From Polaromonas sp. (GTDB taxonomy: Bacteria > Pseudomonadota > Gammaproteobacteria > Burkholderiales > Burkholderiaceae_C): 64,000 nt of DNA. Numbering within the stretch: position 1 is the stretch's first letter; each line of letters starts with the position of its first letter. Below, piece after piece: positions 1-9,539 of this stretch. The translations under genes and the position numbers were made by a program. The stretch lies in contig NZ_JAUXUP010000047.1 of NCBI RefSeq assembly GCF_030680935.1, forward strand, positions 1-64,000, given 5' to 3'. The notes beneath the pieces are model-generated. The model did no database searches and was not told the origin of the DNA. It saw only the letters and a program-made list of their open reading frames with translations.

Positions 1-1002
1 CACGTCGGCCTCGACCGCATCGCCGCCGTATTCGGTCTCGAAGGACTCGGCCTGCAGTCCCTGCTCGCCCAGGTAACGCACCATCACCGGGATACTGCCG
101 TGGGTGACGATCACCCGCTGCGCCCCGGTGCCGGCGATCGCGCTCATGAGGCCGGGCCAGTCGGCATGGTCCGAGAGCACGAAGCCGCGGTCGTAGCCGC
201 CGCGCCGGCGCGCGCCGCGCAGCTGCATCCAGCCGCTGGCAAAGGCGGTGCTGGCCTCGCCGAAGCGCCGCACCCAGGGGCTGGCCACGGCGCTGGGCGG
301 GCAGATCACCAGCGCCCGGCGCAGGTCGGCCTTGTCGCTCACCTCGCTCACCATGCGGGTGGGCGGCAGCGGGACGCCGGCGGCGCGGTAGGCCCGATTG
401 AGCGGCTCCACCGCGCCGTGCACCACGATCGAGCCGATGGATGGGTCGACGCCGCTCAGGATGCGCTGGGCCTTGCCGAAGCTGTAGCAGGCCAGCACGC
501 TGGCCTTGGCCGCGGCCGCATTGCGCTGCCACCAGCCGTTGATGCCGGCGAAGATCTCGGGATCGGGGCACCAGCGGTAGATCGGCAGGCCGAAGGTCGA
601 TTCGGTGATGAAGACGTCGCAGGGCACGGGCTCGAAGGCGTCGCAGGTCGGGTCCGGCGCCACCTTGTAGTCGCCGCTGGCCACCCACACGGCACCGCCA
701 TGCTCCAGCCGCACCTGGGCCGAACCCAGAACATGCCCGGCCGGGTGCAGCGACAGCGTCACGCCGTGGTGAGTGATCTGCCGACCGTAGTCCAGGGTTT
801 GCAGGCTGATGCCCTGACCCAGGCGCGAGCGCAACACACCTTCAGCCTGGCTGGCCGCAAGGTATTGGCCGTGGCCAGAGCGGGCATGGTCGGCGTGCGC
901 ATGCGTGATGACGGCCCGGTCCACCGGCCGCCAGGGGTCGATGTAGAAATCACCGGGCGGGCAGTAGAGGCCTTCGGGTCGTTGAACAATCAGGTCCTGC
1001 AT
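1..1002 (-). CDS. Ligase-associated DNA exonuclease (metallo-beta-lactamase fold), 3' end outside window
   Basis: A predicted metal-dependent nuclease of the beta-CASP/metallo-beta-lactamase type. The sequence shows the metal-binding HAHADH motif at residues 34-39 and further conserved histidines later (for example the SDHADWPG segment and VIVTHGS near the visible end). In this family the gene usually sits beside an ATP-dependent DNA ligase and is thought to act in DNA repair; the ligase would lie beyond the window edge, so that part is inference. I start it at the ATG ending at 1002, which gives 334 visible residues with no stop, so the C-terminus is cut off. No good ribosome binding site precedes the ATG. 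It lies 28 bases downstream of the cardiolipin synthase gene on the same strand. The exact substrate cannot be read from the sequence. Confidence 0.85.
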   Translation of the reverse strand, partial: MQDLIVQRPEGLYCPPGDFYIDPWRPVDRAVITHAHADHARSGHGQYLAASQAEGVLRSRLGQGISLQTLDYGRQITHHGVTLSLHPAGHVLGSAQVRLEHGGAVWVASGDYKVAPDPTCDAFEPVPCDVFITESTFGLPIYRWCPDPEIFAGINGWWQRNAAAAKASVLACYSFGKAQRILSGVDPSIGSIVVHGAVEPLNRAYRAAGVPLPPTRMVSEVSDKADLRRALVICPPSAVASPWVRRFGEASTAFASGWMQLRGARRRGGYDRGFVLSDHADWPGLMSAIAGTGAQRVIVTHGSIPVMVRYLGEQGLQAESFETEYGGDAVEADV

Positions 1003-1029
1003 GGAAGGGGCTGCACATGCAGCGAAAGG

Positions 1030-2274
1030 TCAGTAACGCTGTCCCGCCACAAAAATGGCCAGGCGCATCAGCGCATGGGCGATGTGATCGAGAATACGCT
1101 GGCCCCATGGGCGCTGGCTGTAGGCCACGGGATCAAGCAGGCGTCCGTGTCCGGCTATCGCGGCGCACAGGCTGTCACGCAGTTCACCGGCAAAAGCCTT
1201 GTCCTCGACCACGACATTGGCCTCGCGCGCCAGCAGCAGGCTCAGCGGGTCGAGGTTGGACGAGCCCACCGTGGCCCAGTGCCCGTCAATCACCGCCACC
1301 TTGGCATGCAGAAAACTCGCCTCGTACTCGTGAATCTCCACGCCTGCGGCCAACAAGGCGCCATACACCGGTCGCGCCGCGTGGTACTGCATGAAGTATT
1401 CGTAGCGGCCCTGCAGCAGCAAGGTCACCTGCACGCCGCGTTTGGCGGCCCTGATCAGCGCGCGCCGCAGTTTGCCGCCCGGTACAAAGTAGGCGTTGGC
1501 AATCAATATCTCATGGTGCGCCCGGCCAATCGCCTGGCGGTACACCTTTTCAATGCTGCTGCGGTTGCGCAGGTTGTCGCGCAGCACCAGCGCAGCCTTG
1601 CCGCCCGGCACGCTGGCGCCGCCCGGCCGAGCAGTTGGCGCCCGCGCCGACAGGCCGGTCGCCTCGGTGCGGCGGCCATAACCGGCGGCCTTGAACTTTT
1701 CCCAGGCGGCGGCCAGATGGTTTTGGCGCGCGCTGTAGCCGGCCTGCACGCGCCACCACAACAGCGCCATGGCCTCGGCCGCTTCGACGGCCATGGGCCC
1801 GGTGACCGCTACCGCAAAGTCAAACCGGGCGGCCTGCAGGTCGCCGTGATTCGGGTCGTAAAAATCATCCAGCACATTGATGCCGCCACAAAACACGGTG
1901 TGCTGGTCCACCACACACAGCTTGCGGTGCAGGCGGCGCCAGCGGTCCGGTGCCAGCAGGCCCAGCCCACCCAGACCAGACGCCAGTGGTGAATACACCA
2001 ACCACTGCACACCAGCCTCTTTCATTTTTTGCTGCCAGGCCGGCGGCAGGGGGTCAGAGCCAACGCCGTCCACCAGCACCTCGACACGCACACCGCGGCG
2101 CGCGGCGCGCAGCAGTGCCTCGGCCACACCCTCGCCCGCCCGGTGCACATCAAAAATATAAGTCTCAAACTGCACCCAGGCGCTGGCGCCGTCGATCGCT
2201 CGAATCAGAGCGGGGAAGTACTGCTGCCCACCTTCCAGCAACTTCAGGGCTTCCGATCGGTGCAAGGGGTTCAT
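1030..2274 (-). CDS. clsB: Cardiolipin synthase B-type phospholipase D family protein
   Basis: A 414-residue protein of the phospholipase D superfamily, which joins phosphatidyl groups to make cardiolipin at the inner membrane. Two HxKxxxxD catalytic motifs are visible: His116, Lys118, Asp123 and His323, Lys325, Asp330, each followed by the usual glycine/serine-asparagine segment. There is no N-terminal membrane anchor, which fits ClsB rather than ClsA. The linker between the two halves (about residues 195-225) is rich in Ala, Arg and Pro and looks variable. The gene follows nudB with a 9-base gap and precedes the exonuclease, so the three may be cotranscribed. A related phospholipase D transferase cannot be excluded, but the overall pattern fits ClsB well. 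Confidence 0.85.
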   Translation of the reverse strand: MNPLHRSEALKLLEGGQQYFPALIRAIDGASAWVQFETYIFDVHRAGEGVAEALLRAARRGVRVEVLVDGVGSDPLPPAWQQKMKEAGVQWLVYSPLASGLGGLGLLAPDRWRRLHRKLCVVDQHTVFCGGINVLDDFYDPNHGDLQAARFDFAVAVTGPMAVEAAEAMALLWWRVQAGYSARQNHLAAAWEKFKAAGYGRRTEATGLSARAPTARPGGASVPGGKAALVLRDNLRNRSSIEKVYRQAIGRAHHEILIANAYFVPGGKLRRALIRAAKRGVQVTLLLQGRYEYFMQYHAARPVYGALLAAGVEIHEYEASFLHAKVAVIDGHWATVGSSNLDPLSLLLAREANVVVEDKAFAGELRDSLCAAIAGHGRLLDPVAYSQRPWGQRILDHIAHALMRLAIFVAGQRY

Positions 2275-2283
2275 GGAGGGGAC

Positions 2284-2730
2284 TCAAGCCATGAATTGAG
2301 GCAACAGCAAAATAGCCTCGGCATTGGATGCCGAAAAGCACTGGTCGGCGGCTTCCAGCCAGGGCAGCCACTGATACGACGTGTGTTCAAGCGGGCTCAG
2401 CGTGACGGTGGTGCCACGCGGCACACACAGGCTGAAGACATGTTCGGTATTGCGCGCGACGCCCGGCGCATAACGGTGGCGCCATTGCGGATAGATGTCG
2501 TAGATGTTGGAAACCGCCCAGTCGCGCAGATCGACCGCATCAGCGGCGATGCCGGTCTCCTCCAGCACCTCACGCGCTGCGGTCTGCACCAGGGGCTCGT
2601 CCGGGCTGTCGCGTGAGCCGGTCACGCTTTGCCAGAAGCCCGGGTGGTCCGCGCGTTCGATCAGCAGCACCTCCCGCGCCGGGGTATGGATGATCACCAG
2701 CACCGACTCGGGAATCTTCAATGGCTTCAC
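2284..2730 (-). CDS. nudB: Dihydroneopterin triphosphate diphosphatase (Nudix)
   Basis: A 148-residue Nudix hydrolase. The segment FWQSVTGS followed by the REVLEETGI half of the Nudix box resembles NudB, which removes pyrophosphate from dihydroneopterin triphosphate in folate synthesis. The Nudix loop appears one residue longer than the standard GX5E spacing between the glycine and the first glutamate; I see the same reading in both directions, so it is not an obvious frameshift. The gene lies between aspS and clsB on the same strand; in many proteobacteria nudB also sits just after aspS, which supports the call. The 147-base gap to aspS holds a copy of the dispersed palindromic repeat. Confidence 0.85.
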   Translation of the reverse strand: MKPLKIPESVLVIIHTPAREVLLIERADHPGFWQSVTGSRDSPDEPLVQTAAREVLEETGIAADAVDLRDWAVSNIYDIYPQWRHRYAPGVARNTEHVFSLCVPRGTTVTLSPLEHTSYQWLPWLEAADQCFSASNAEAILLLPQFMA

Positions 2731-2790
2731 ATCCTGATCCTTGGGTATCGGCCAGGCGGCAAGCCTGCCTTGCCGCCGGTATTTACAAGC

Positions 2791-2845
2791 CCAATCAGCC
2801 GCCGACCCATTCAGATCATGCGCAAGCAGCTATCAATAAAGTAGC
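2791..2845 (-). repeat. Dispersed palindromic repeat, copy A
   Basis: Read on the minus strand this copy has the palindrome GCTAC-N6-GATAGC (2829-2845), the TGCTTGCGC box and a weakened tail ending in GGCTGATT. It lies 3' of aspS, in the gap before nudB. Confidence 0.75.
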
Positions 2846-2877
2846 ATAACTGGGCCGCTCAGGAAGCGGTGACAGCC

Positions 2878-4677
2878 TCAGGCCGGCTGCGGATTGCGCA
2901 GGCGAATGTGCAACTCTTTCAGCTGCTTCTCATCAACCGGGCTGGGGGCGTGAGTCAGCAGACACTGCGCGCGCTGGGTCTTGGGGAAGGCAATCACATC
3001 GCGAATCGACTCGGCGCCGGTCATCATGGTGACGATGCGGTCCAGGCCAAAGGCCAGACCACCGTGCGGCGGCGCGCCGTACTGCAGCGCTTCGAGCAGG
3101 AAGCCGAATTTCTCCTGCGCCTCTTCGGGCCCGATCTTCAGCGCCGTGAACACCTTGTTCTGCACGTCGGCGCGGTGGATACGGACCGAACCGCCGCCGA
3201 GTTCCCAGCCGTTGAGCACCATGTCGTAGGCCTTGGAGATGCACTTGCCAGGATCGGTGTCCATCCAGTCTTCATGGCCATCCTTGGGGGCTGTGAACGG
3301 ATGGTGCACTGCACTCCAGCGCTGGCCGCCTTCGTCGTATTCGAACATCGGGAAGTCCACCACCCACAGCGGCTTCCAGCCGGCAGTGAACAGGCCCAGC
3401 TTTTTACCCAGGGGGCTGAGGCCAACTTTCAGGCGCAGCGCGCCAATGCTGTCGTTGACCACTTTTGCCTTGTCAGCGCCAAAGAAAATCAGGTCGCCAT
3501 TGGCTGCGCCACAGCGCTTGAGTATTTCCGTCAAAGCCGCGTCGTGGATATTCTTCACGATGGGGCTTTGCAAGCCCTCGCGGCCCTTGCTGACGTCGTT
3601 GACCTTGATCCAGGCGAGGCCTTTGGCACCATAAATTTTGACGAACTCGGTGTAGCCGTCGATCTCACCGCGGCTCATCTCGGAGCCGCCAGGCACGCGC
3701 AGCGCCACCACGCGGCCGCCCAGCGCTGTGGCCGGTGCGCTGAAAACCTTGAAATCGACGTCGACCATGACATCGGTCAACTCGGTGAACTCCATACTGA
3801 CGCGCAAGTCGGGCTTGTCAGAGCCAAAACGATGCATGGCGTCGGCGTAGGTCATGACCGGGAACTCCCCCAGATCGGTGGCCAGCACAGTTTTGAAAAT
3901 GTTGCTGATCATGCCCTGGAACATGTCGCGGATGTCCTGCTCGCCCATGAAGGAGGTCTCGATATCGATCTGCGTGAACTCGGGCTGGCGGTCGGCACGC
4001 AGGTCTTCGTCGCGAAAACACTTGGTGATCTGGTAATAGCGGTCAAAGCCGGCCACCATCAAGAGCTGCTTGAACAGCTGCGGGCTTTGCGGCAGTGCGA
4101 AGAACTGGCCTTCGTTGACGCGGCTGGGCACCAGGTAGTCACGCGCGCCTTCGGGCGTGCTTTTGGTCAGCATCGGGGTTTCAATGTCGATGAAGCCGTT
4201 GGCATCGAGAAACTTGCGGGTTTCCATCGCCACGCGGTAACGCAGCATCAGGTTGTTCTGCATGTAAGGGCGGCGCAGGTCCAGCACGCGGTGCGTCAGG
4301 CGGGTGGTCTCGGACAGGTTGTCGTCGTCGAGCTGGAACGGCGGCGTCACGCTGGGGTTGAGCACGATCAGTTCGTGGCACAAGACCTCGATCTTGCCGC
4401 TTTTCAGCGCCTCGTTGACGGTACCTTCGGGGCGCGCCCGCACCAGGCCCTTGATCTGCACGCAAAATTCGTTGCGCACGCCTTCGGCCGTGGCAAACAT
4501 GTCGGCACGGTCCGGATCACAGACCACCTGCACATAACCTTCGCGGTCGCGCAGGTCGATAAAAATCACGCCACCGTGATCGCGCCGGCGGTTGACCCAG
4601 CCGCACAGGCTGACGGTTTGGCCCAGCAGGGCTTCGGTCACCAGACCGCAATAGTGGGAACGCATTTGGGAAGTCAT
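2878..4677 (-). CDS. aspS: Aspartyl-tRNA synthetase
   Basis: A class II aminoacyl-tRNA synthetase that charges tRNA-Asp. The 599-residue length is typical of bacterial AspRS. The N-terminal anticodon-binding fold starts with SHYCG and a [11 protein letters not shown] segment; class II motif 2 ([16 protein letters not shown]) is near residue 220, and motif 3 ([10 protein letters not shown]) is near residue 540. Bacterial AspRS has a large insertion domain between motifs 2 and 3, and the spacing here agrees. I chose the ATG ending at 4677 (MTSQMRSHY); a longer in-frame extension to 4764 has no family similarity, and the ATG four codons further in (4665) is an alternative. Whether it also charges tRNA-Asn cannot be decided here. 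Confidence 0.97.
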   Translation of the reverse strand: MTSQMRSHYCGLVTEALLGQTVSLCGWVNRRRDHGGVIFIDLRDREGYVQVVCDPDRADMFATAEGVRNEFCVQIKGLVRARPEGTVNEALKSGKIEVLCHELIVLNPSVTPPFQLDDDNLSETTRLTHRVLDLRRPYMQNNLMLRYRVAMETRKFLDANGFIDIETPMLTKSTPEGARDYLVPSRVNEGQFFALPQSPQLFKQLLMVAGFDRYYQITKCFRDEDLRADRQPEFTQIDIETSFMGEQDIRDMFQGMISNIFKTVLATDLGEFPVMTYADAMHRFGSDKPDLRVSMEFTELTDVMVDVDFKVFSAPATALGGRVVALRVPGGSEMSRGEIDGYTEFVKIYGAKGLAWIKVNDVSKGREGLQSPIVKNIHDAALTEILKRCGAANGDLIFFGADKAKVVNDSIGALRLKVGLSPLGKKLGLFTAGWKPLWVVDFPMFEYDEGGQRWSAVHHPFTAPKDGHEDWMDTDPGKCISKAYDMVLNGWELGGGSVRIHRADVQNKVFTALKIGPEEAQEKFGFLLEALQYGAPPHGGLAFGLDRIVTMMTGAESIRDVIAFPKTQRAQCLLTHAPSPVDEKQLKELHIRLRNPQPA

Positions 4678-4738
4678 AGATAAGTCGCTTGTTTCGCTGG
4701 AACGTGTGAAGTGAGGGCTTGCGCGCCTCGGAAAACAG

Positions 4739-5359
4739 TCACTTGGGTTTGTAATTGGCGGCACTGCCAGGCACTACCACACCCATGGAAATCACATAGG
4801 TCAGGGCCTCATCCACACTCATTTTGAGTTCGATGCAGTCCGCGCTGGGCAGCATGACGAAATACCCGCCCGTAGGGTTGGGGGTGGTCGGAACATAAAC
4901 ACTGAGGTACTCACCCTTCAGGTGGTTGATCACATCGCCGCCCGGCATGCCGGTCTGAAATCCGATGGTCCAGACGCCTTCGCGCGGCCACTGCACCAGC
5001 AAGGCCTTGCGAAAGGCATTGCCGTTCTCCGAAAACAGGGTGTCGGACACCTGTTTGACGCTTGAATAAATCGACCGGACGATGGGGATGCGGCTGAGCA
5101 GGGCATCCCACCAGCGCACCAGTTTTTTCCCGAAAAAATTGGAGGCCACGGCCCCAATCGACAGCACGATCGCCAGCGCGAGCAGAACACCAAAACCCGG
5201 AATGTGGACACCAAGCAATTTGTCAGGATGCCAGTCGCCAGGAAGAATTTGCAGAGTCTGGTCCAGCGTGCTGATGATCCAGTTCAGCAGCCAGACGGTC
5301 ACCGCCAAAGGCACCAGCACCAGCAGGCCAGCCAGCAGCCATCGGCGTATCGCGGCCAT
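4739..5359 (-). CDS. DUF502 family inner-membrane protein
   Basis: A 206-residue protein of the DUF502 family, function unknown. Two strongly hydrophobic segments lie near the N-terminus (about residues 6-30 and 55-75), followed by a conserved soluble part with the patterns [16 protein letters not shown] and [12 protein letters not shown] that mark this family. Its start codon overlaps the stop codon of the upstream fmdB-type gene by one base (TGATG), so the two are translationally coupled. It lies directly upstream of aspS on the same strand, an arrangement I recall from other Burkholderiales. The family has been loosely linked to envelope or membrane stress, but nothing in the sequence proves a role. 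Confidence 0.8.
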   Translation of the reverse strand: MAAIRRWLLAGLLVLVPLAVTVWLLNWIISTLDQTLQILPGDWHPDKLLGVHIPGFGVLLALAIVLSIGAVASNFFGKKLVRWWDALLSRIPIVRSIYSSVKQVSDTLFSENGNAFRKALLVQWPREGVWTIGFQTGMPGGDVINHLKGEYLSVYVPTTPNPTGGYFVMLPSADCIELKMSVDEALTYVISMGVVVPGSAANYKPK

Positions 5360-5703
5360 CAGCTCGCCTTGGGCGTAGAACTGCTGCTCGCCGGCGCAGA
5401 CGCTGGCGCAGGAGCAGGAGCCGCCGTTGTCGCGGCTGGCTCGGCCGATTTGGCCGGTTTGGCGTCCACTGCGCTTGCGGCAGACGCGTCCGGGCCACCC
5501 GCCGGCGCAGCGGCAGCGGCACCGCCGCGGAAATCAGTCACGTACCAGCCCGAACCCTTGAGCTGAAAACCAGCGGCAGTCAGCTGCTTTTTGAAAGCGG
5601 GCGCGCCGCACTGGGGGCAGTCGGTCAGCGGTGCATCAGACATTTTTTGCAAAACGTCCTTGTTGTACCCGCAGGACTCGCATTTATAGGCGTAAATTGG
5701 CAT
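5359..5703 (-). CDS. FmdB-type zinc ribbon protein
   Basis: A 114-residue protein with an N-terminal zinc ribbon (Cys8, Cys11, Cys29, Cys32) typical of the FmdB/CxxC_CxxC_SSSS family, followed by a low-complexity tail of Ala, Pro and Ser from about residue 55. The start MPIYAYKCESCG is the standard family start. The family was named from a putative regulator of formamidase in a methylotroph, but in most bacteria its function is not known. The coupled stop-start with the DUF502 gene suggests one transcript with DUF502 and possibly aspS. Confidence 0.85.
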   Translation of the reverse strand: MPIYAYKCESCGYNKDVLQKMSDAPLTDCPQCGAPAFKKQLTAAGFQLKGSGWYVTDFRGGAAAAAPAGGPDASAASAVDAKPAKSAEPAATTAAPAPAPASAPASSSSTPKAS

Positions 5704-5816
5704 GGTTTCAGAGGTTTTGGCGGAGCTGTTACGGCCCAGACAGGCACGCAGGATGCAAAACCTTCAATTATAGGCTCAGGCCCTCTCAGCCCCGCAGGGC
5801 AAGCCGTGTTGGCCCG

Positions 5817-7262
5817 TCAGCCTTCGGTGGACAGCTTGTGGTGGCTGCCGCGTATGTTCTCGATGGTCTGAGGAGTCAGTGAGCCGATCAGCATGCCCAG
5901 TGTGGCTGCCAGCACGCCCGCCAGTTGCGCAGGAAACTGCTCCCCCAACGTGCTGAAAGTAAACAGCAACCAGGTGCCGATGCCGCATACCACCGAAAAA
6001 ACAGCACCCTGCGTGCTGGCTTTTTTCCAGTACAGGCCGAAAACCAGCGGTACAAAAGCACCCACCAGAGGCACCTGGTAAGCGCCAGACACCATCTCGT
6101 AAATCGAAGTGCCCTGCATGAAGATGGCGTAGGCCAGCACCAAAGCGCTGAACACGAGCACGCTGGTGCGCATCAGCTTGAGCTCATGCTTGTCGCTCAT
6201 GCGCGGCTTGAACTGGCGCCATATGTTTTCGACAAACGTCACGCTGGGTGCCAGCAAGGTGGCCGATGCGGTCGATTTGATGGCCGACAGCAATGCACCA
6301 AAAAACAGCACCTGCATGATGAAGGGCATTTTTTCAAGCACCAGTGTAGGCAGGATTTTTTGCGGGTCTTCCTTGAGCAAGATAGCCGTCTGCTCCGGCA
6401 TGATGATCAGCGCGCTGGCCACCAGAAACATGGGCACAAAGGCAAACAGGATGTAGCAGACACCGCCTATCACCGGGCCTTTCCTTGCGGCGCCAACGCT
6501 GTTGGCCGACATCACCCGCTGGAAAACGTCCTGTTGCGGAATGGAGCCGAACATCATGGTGATGGCTGCAGCAAAGAAAAACACCATGTCCCGCAAGTTG
6601 GGCTCTGGCCAGAACTTGAAGAGGTCCTGGCTGGTGGCCAGCGCGATGACCTTGTCGGCGCCGCCGGCCAGGTTGCCGGCAAACACGGCCAGCACCGCCA
6701 GGCCAACCACCAACACGATCATCTGTATGAAATCCGTGATGGCCACCGACCACATGCCGCCAAAGAGTGTGTAGGCCAGCACCGAGGCGGTACCAATCAA
6801 CATGCCCGTCGTCGTGCTGATGGCCCCGCCCGACAGGATGTTGAATACCAGCCCCAATGCCGTCACCTGCGCCGCCACCCAGCCCAGGTAGCTGATCATG
6901 ATGATGATGGAGCACACCACCTCGATGGTTCGGCCATAACGCTCTCGGTAGTAGTCGCTGATCGTCAGCAGCGACATTTTGTAGAGCTTGCCTGCAAAAA
7001 ACAGGCCCACCAGGATCAGGCAGGTGCCCGCACCAAAAGGGTCTTCCACCACGCCATTGAGGCCACTCTGGACAAATTTGGCCGGGATACCGAGCACGGT
7101 CTCCGAGCCAAACCAGGTGGCAAAGGTGGTGGTGACAATCATGATCAGCGGCAAATTGCGACCGGCGATCGCGTAGTCGGCGGTGTTTTTCACTCGTCTG
7201 GCTGCGTACAGCCCGATGATGATGGTGATCAGCAGGTAAACAAAAACCAGGGTCAACAACAC
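5817..7262 (-). CDS. Sodium:solute symporter (SSS family)
   Basis: A 481-residue integral membrane transporter of the sodium:solute symporter superfamily. About 13 hydrophobic segments can be traced, with the family patterns TTFATWFGSETVLG near residue 48 and SATASATLLAPSVTF-like segments in the C-terminal half, where sodium-site residues lie. The substrate (proline, acetate, pantothenate or another organic solute) cannot be deduced. I use the GTG ending at 7262 as start, since an AGGAG ribosome binding site lies about 9 bases before it and the N-terminus then begins with a membrane helix. The neighbours (ubiB upstream, fmdB-type gene downstream) give no hint about the substrate. Confidence 0.85.
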   Translation of the reverse strand: MLLTLVFVYLLITIIIGLYAARRVKNTADYAIAGRNLPLIMIVTTTFATWFGSETVLGIPAKFVQSGLNGVVEDPFGAGTCLILVGLFFAGKLYKMSLLTISDYYRERYGRTIEVVCSIIIMISYLGWVAAQVTALGLVFNILSGGAISTTTGMLIGTASVLAYTLFGGMWSVAITDFIQMIVLVVGLAVLAVFAGNLAGGADKVIALATSQDLFKFWPEPNLRDMVFFFAAAITMMFGSIPQQDVFQRVMSANSVGAARKGPVIGGVCYILFAFVPMFLVASALIIMPEQTAILLKEDPQKILPTLVLEKMPFIMQVLFFGALLSAIKSTASATLLAPSVTFVENIWRQFKPRMSDKHELKLMRTSVLVFSALVLAYAIFMQGTSIYEMVSGAYQVPLVGAFVPLVFGLYWKKASTQGAVFSVVCGIGTWLLFTFSTLGEQFPAQLAGVLAATLGMLIGSLTPQTIENIRGSHHKLSTEG

Positions 7263-7309
7263 GGCAAGCTCTCCTCAGGAATGCGTGATTATCACCAAAT
7301 TCCGGCTTT

Positions 7310-8863
7310 TTAAAACAGCCGTATCCGCAGCACCAGCTGCATGGCCAGCAGGCCCAAAGCAAAACCCAGGCCACCATAAATAATGCCCTGCAGAAGCTTG
7401 TTGGTGCGCTTTTGCTCCTGCAGCAGTTCGTGCAGCTCCCGGTGCTGGCCACCGGCCTGGTTTTTCAGATATTGCTGCAGCAGGCGCGGCAGGCCGGGCA
7501 GCAGTTTGGCGTAGGTCGGCGCCTCGGCTTTGAGCTGCTGCAGTAGTTTTTCAGGACCGACCTGCTCCAGCATCCAGGTTTCGAGAAACGGCTTGGCCGT
7601 GCTCCACAAGTCCAGGTCCGGATCGAGCTCGCGGCCCAGGCCCTCGATGTTGAGCAGGGTTTTTTGCAGCAATACGAGTTGCGGCTGGATTTCCACATGA
7701 AAACGGCGCGAGGTCTGGAACAGGCGCATCAGCACCATGCCCAGCGAGATTTCCCTGAGTGGACGGTCGAAATAGGGTTCGCAGCAGGCGCGTATGGCCG
7801 ACTCCAGCTCATCCACGCGGGTCTGCGGCGGCACCCAGCCGGACTCTATGTGCAGTTCGGCCACCCGTTTGTAGTCGCGCTGGAAAAACGCGCTGAAGTT
7901 CTGCGCCAGGTATTCCTTGTCCACCTCGGTCAGTGTGCCGACGATGCCGAAGTCCAGCGAGATGTAACGCCCGAAGGTGGCCGGATCCAGGCTGACCTGG
8001 ATGTTCCCTGGGTGCATGTCGGCGTGGAAAAACCCGTCGCGAAACACCTGGGTGAAGAAAATGGTCACGCCATCGCGTGCCAGCTTTTTCATATCCACAC
8101 CGGCGTCGCGCAGGCGCTGCACCTGGCTGATGGGCACGCCCGTCATGCGCTGCATCACCATCACGTCGGGCATGCAGAAATCCCAGACCATCTCGGGGAT
8201 CAGCACCAGGTTCAGGTTTTGCATGTTGCGGCGCAACTGGGCCGCGTTGGCCGCTTCGCGCAGCAGGTCCAGTTCATCGTGCAGGTATTTGTCAAATTCG
8301 CCCACGACTTCGCGCGGCTTCAGGCGTTTGCCATCGGCTGACAGGCCTTCGACCCACCCCGCCATCATGTGCATCAGCGCCAGGTCTTTTTCGATGGCCG
8401 GCAGCATGTTGGGGCGCAGCACCTTGACGGCCACTTCGCGGCCACCGGGCAAAGTGGCAAAGTGCACCTGCGCGATGGATGCGCTGGCCACCGGCACACG
8501 CTCGAAGGTCTCGAAAATCTGCCCCAGCGGCCGGCCAAAGGCTTTTTCAATGATGGCGATGGCGATGTCAGGATCGAACGGCGGCACCCGGTCTTGCAGG
8601 TGCGCGAGTTCGTTGGCAATGTCCAGCGGCAACAAGTCTCGCCGCGTGGACATCACCTGGCCAAACTTGACGAAAATGGGGCCCAGGCTTTCCAGGGCTT
8701 CCCGCAGGCGCTGGCCACGCGGCGCCTTCAGGTTGCGTCCGACCGACACGATACGCGTCAGCACGCGGATCCATGGCTTGCTGAAACTCGACAGGACCAG
8801 TTCGTCCAGCCCGAACCGCAGCACTGTCCAGACGATGAACACTCCGCGAAAAAGCCGCATCAT
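7310..8863 (-). CDS. ubiB: Ubiquinone biosynthesis protein kinase-like UbiB
   Basis: A 517-residue ABC1/ADCK/UbiB atypical kinase needed for ubiquinone synthesis. Visible hallmarks are the KxGQ motif ([16 protein letters not shown]), the alanine-rich ASIAQVH segment, VAVKVLRP with the ATP-site lysine, and the metal-binding SLDFGIVG. Two C-terminal hydrophobic helices (about residues 475-515) anchor it in the inner membrane. UbiB proteins are thought to act as ATPases that help extract lipid quinone precursors for the Ubi complex. The start overlaps the ubiJ stop by four bases (ATGA), giving the ubiJ-ubiB coupling known from E. coli. Confidence 0.95.
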   Translation of the reverse strand: MMRLFRGVFIVWTVLRFGLDELVLSSFSKPWIRVLTRIVSVGRNLKAPRGQRLREALESLGPIFVKFGQVMSTRRDLLPLDIANELAHLQDRVPPFDPDIAIAIIEKAFGRPLGQIFETFERVPVASASIAQVHFATLPGGREVAVKVLRPNMLPAIEKDLALMHMMAGWVEGLSADGKRLKPREVVGEFDKYLHDELDLLREAANAAQLRRNMQNLNLVLIPEMVWDFCMPDVMVMQRMTGVPISQVQRLRDAGVDMKKLARDGVTIFFTQVFRDGFFHADMHPGNIQVSLDPATFGRYISLDFGIVGTLTEVDKEYLAQNFSAFFQRDYKRVAELHIESGWVPPQTRVDELESAIRACCEPYFDRPLREISLGMVLMRLFQTSRRFHVEIQPQLVLLQKTLLNIEGLGRELDPDLDLWSTAKPFLETWMLEQVGPEKLLQQLKAEAPTYAKLLPGLPRLLQQYLKNQAGGQHRELHELLQEQKRTNKLLQGIIYGGLGFALGLLAMQLVLRIRLF

Positions 8864-9414
8864 GGGAAAGCCCTGGGAGGCTCTGACATCGCTGTAGTCG
8901 CAGCACCCGGCGACTGGGCCAGAAACTGCCGCAAACCGGTCAGCGCCTGGCGCGCTGCGCTGGCCAGTGTGTGCGCCGGGGCGTCCCCCATCATGCGCGA
9001 AAGGTCTTCCTCAACGTCCCATCGCAAATTGTCGGCCAGCCAGCCGATTTCGGCCGCGAGCTGCACGTCGCCCTCAATCTTCACCGGTGGCGCCTTGCCA
9101 GCCAGCACCGACTGCAGCACCACACCGGGTGATTCGGTAGCCACAGCCAGCAACAGGTCGGGAGTGGCACCCGGCGCCGCACGATCCAGCAGGCCAGCCG
9201 GTGTGACCAGCAGATCCAGCGCAAAGACGCCCCAGCGGACGTGGATGACACTGCCCTTTTTACGCAGCAGGCGGCTCTGTGCTTCTTTTTCCTGCATCAG
9301 GACGTGGTTCAGAAAAAGAACCAGCTTCTGCTGGCCTTCATCAACAAACCAGGCGGGTGGCTGAAAGCGGCTGGCGAAGGATTGCAGAAAAGAAAAAGGG
9401 GACGTGTTATTCAT
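8860..9414 (-). CDS. ubiJ: Ubiquinone biosynthesis accessory factor UbiJ (SCP2 domain)
   Basis: A 184-residue protein matching UbiJ: an N-terminal sterol-carrier-protein-2-like lipid-binding region (about residues 15-110, with the [16 protein letters not shown] stretch) and a C-terminal helical region with [11 protein letters not shown]. UbiJ works with UbiK in the soluble complex that hydroxylates and methylates the quinone ring. I chose the ATG ending at 9414 (MNNTSPFSF), which removes an unrelated upstream extension that would read through the intergenic repeat. It lies between the Tim44-like gene and ubiB on the same strand and overlaps ubiB by four bases. Confidence 0.88.
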   Translation of the reverse strand: MNNTSPFSFLQSFASRFQPPAWFVDEGQQKLVLFLNHVLMQEKEAQSRLLRKKGSVIHVRWGVFALDLLVTPAGLLDRAAPGATPDLLLAVATESPGVVLQSVLAGKAPPVKIEGDVQLAAEIGWLADNLRWDVEEDLSRMMGDAPAHTLASAARQALTGLRQFLAQSPGAATTAMSEPPRAFP

Positions 9415-9442
9415 ACGTCCCCGATTTTGCAGCATAAACATG

Positions 9443-9505
9443 GCCCCCACGGTCGCTGACTTCGTGTAGCTCCCTGCCCCCGAGGGGGCCGCTGCGCCTG
9501 CGGCC
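9443..9505 (-). repeat. GC-rich intergenic repeat, second family, copy 1
   Basis: Read on the minus strand, this segment matches 49674-49736 closely: a GGCCGCAGGCGCAGCG box, a C-run/G-run palindrome, GAGCTACAC, and a tail ending GTGGGGGC. It lies between the Tim44-like gene and ubiJ. Confidence 0.7.
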
Positions 9506-9527
9506 CCTGCTTGAAAAGGCAGGGGCC
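9502..9527. terminator. Possible hairpin without T-tract
   Basis: A perfect 9-bp stem (9502-9510 paired with 9519-9527, loop TTGAAAAG) follows the stop of the Tim44-like gene by 12 bases on the minus strand. There is no run of T after it, so it may act as an mRNA 3' stabiliser or a weak terminator within the ubi cluster. Confidence 0.4.
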
Positions 9528-9539
9528 TCTGGTTCGCGC

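Noticed and set aside
100..1992. Long plus-strand open frame of 630 codons over the exonuclease and clsB genes
   Set aside because: It is antisense to two clear enzymes, has Ala/Arg/Gly/His-rich composition typical of out-of-phase GC-rich DNA, and matches no family.
2284..2730. Frameshift in nudB because the Nidix-type loop is one residue longer than standard
   Set aside because: The frame stays open, the rest of the box and the C-terminus fit, and such length variation could be natural in this subgroup.
2869..4683. Plus-strand open frame of 604 codons opposite aspS
   Set aside because: It mirrors aspS almost exactly; high GC suppresses stops on the opposite strand. No recognisable domain.
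5760..5800. Possible 12th copy of the palindromic repeat after the fmdB-type gene
   Set aside because: Only TTATAGGCTCAGGCCC resembles the tail; the palindrome and GCGC box are absent.
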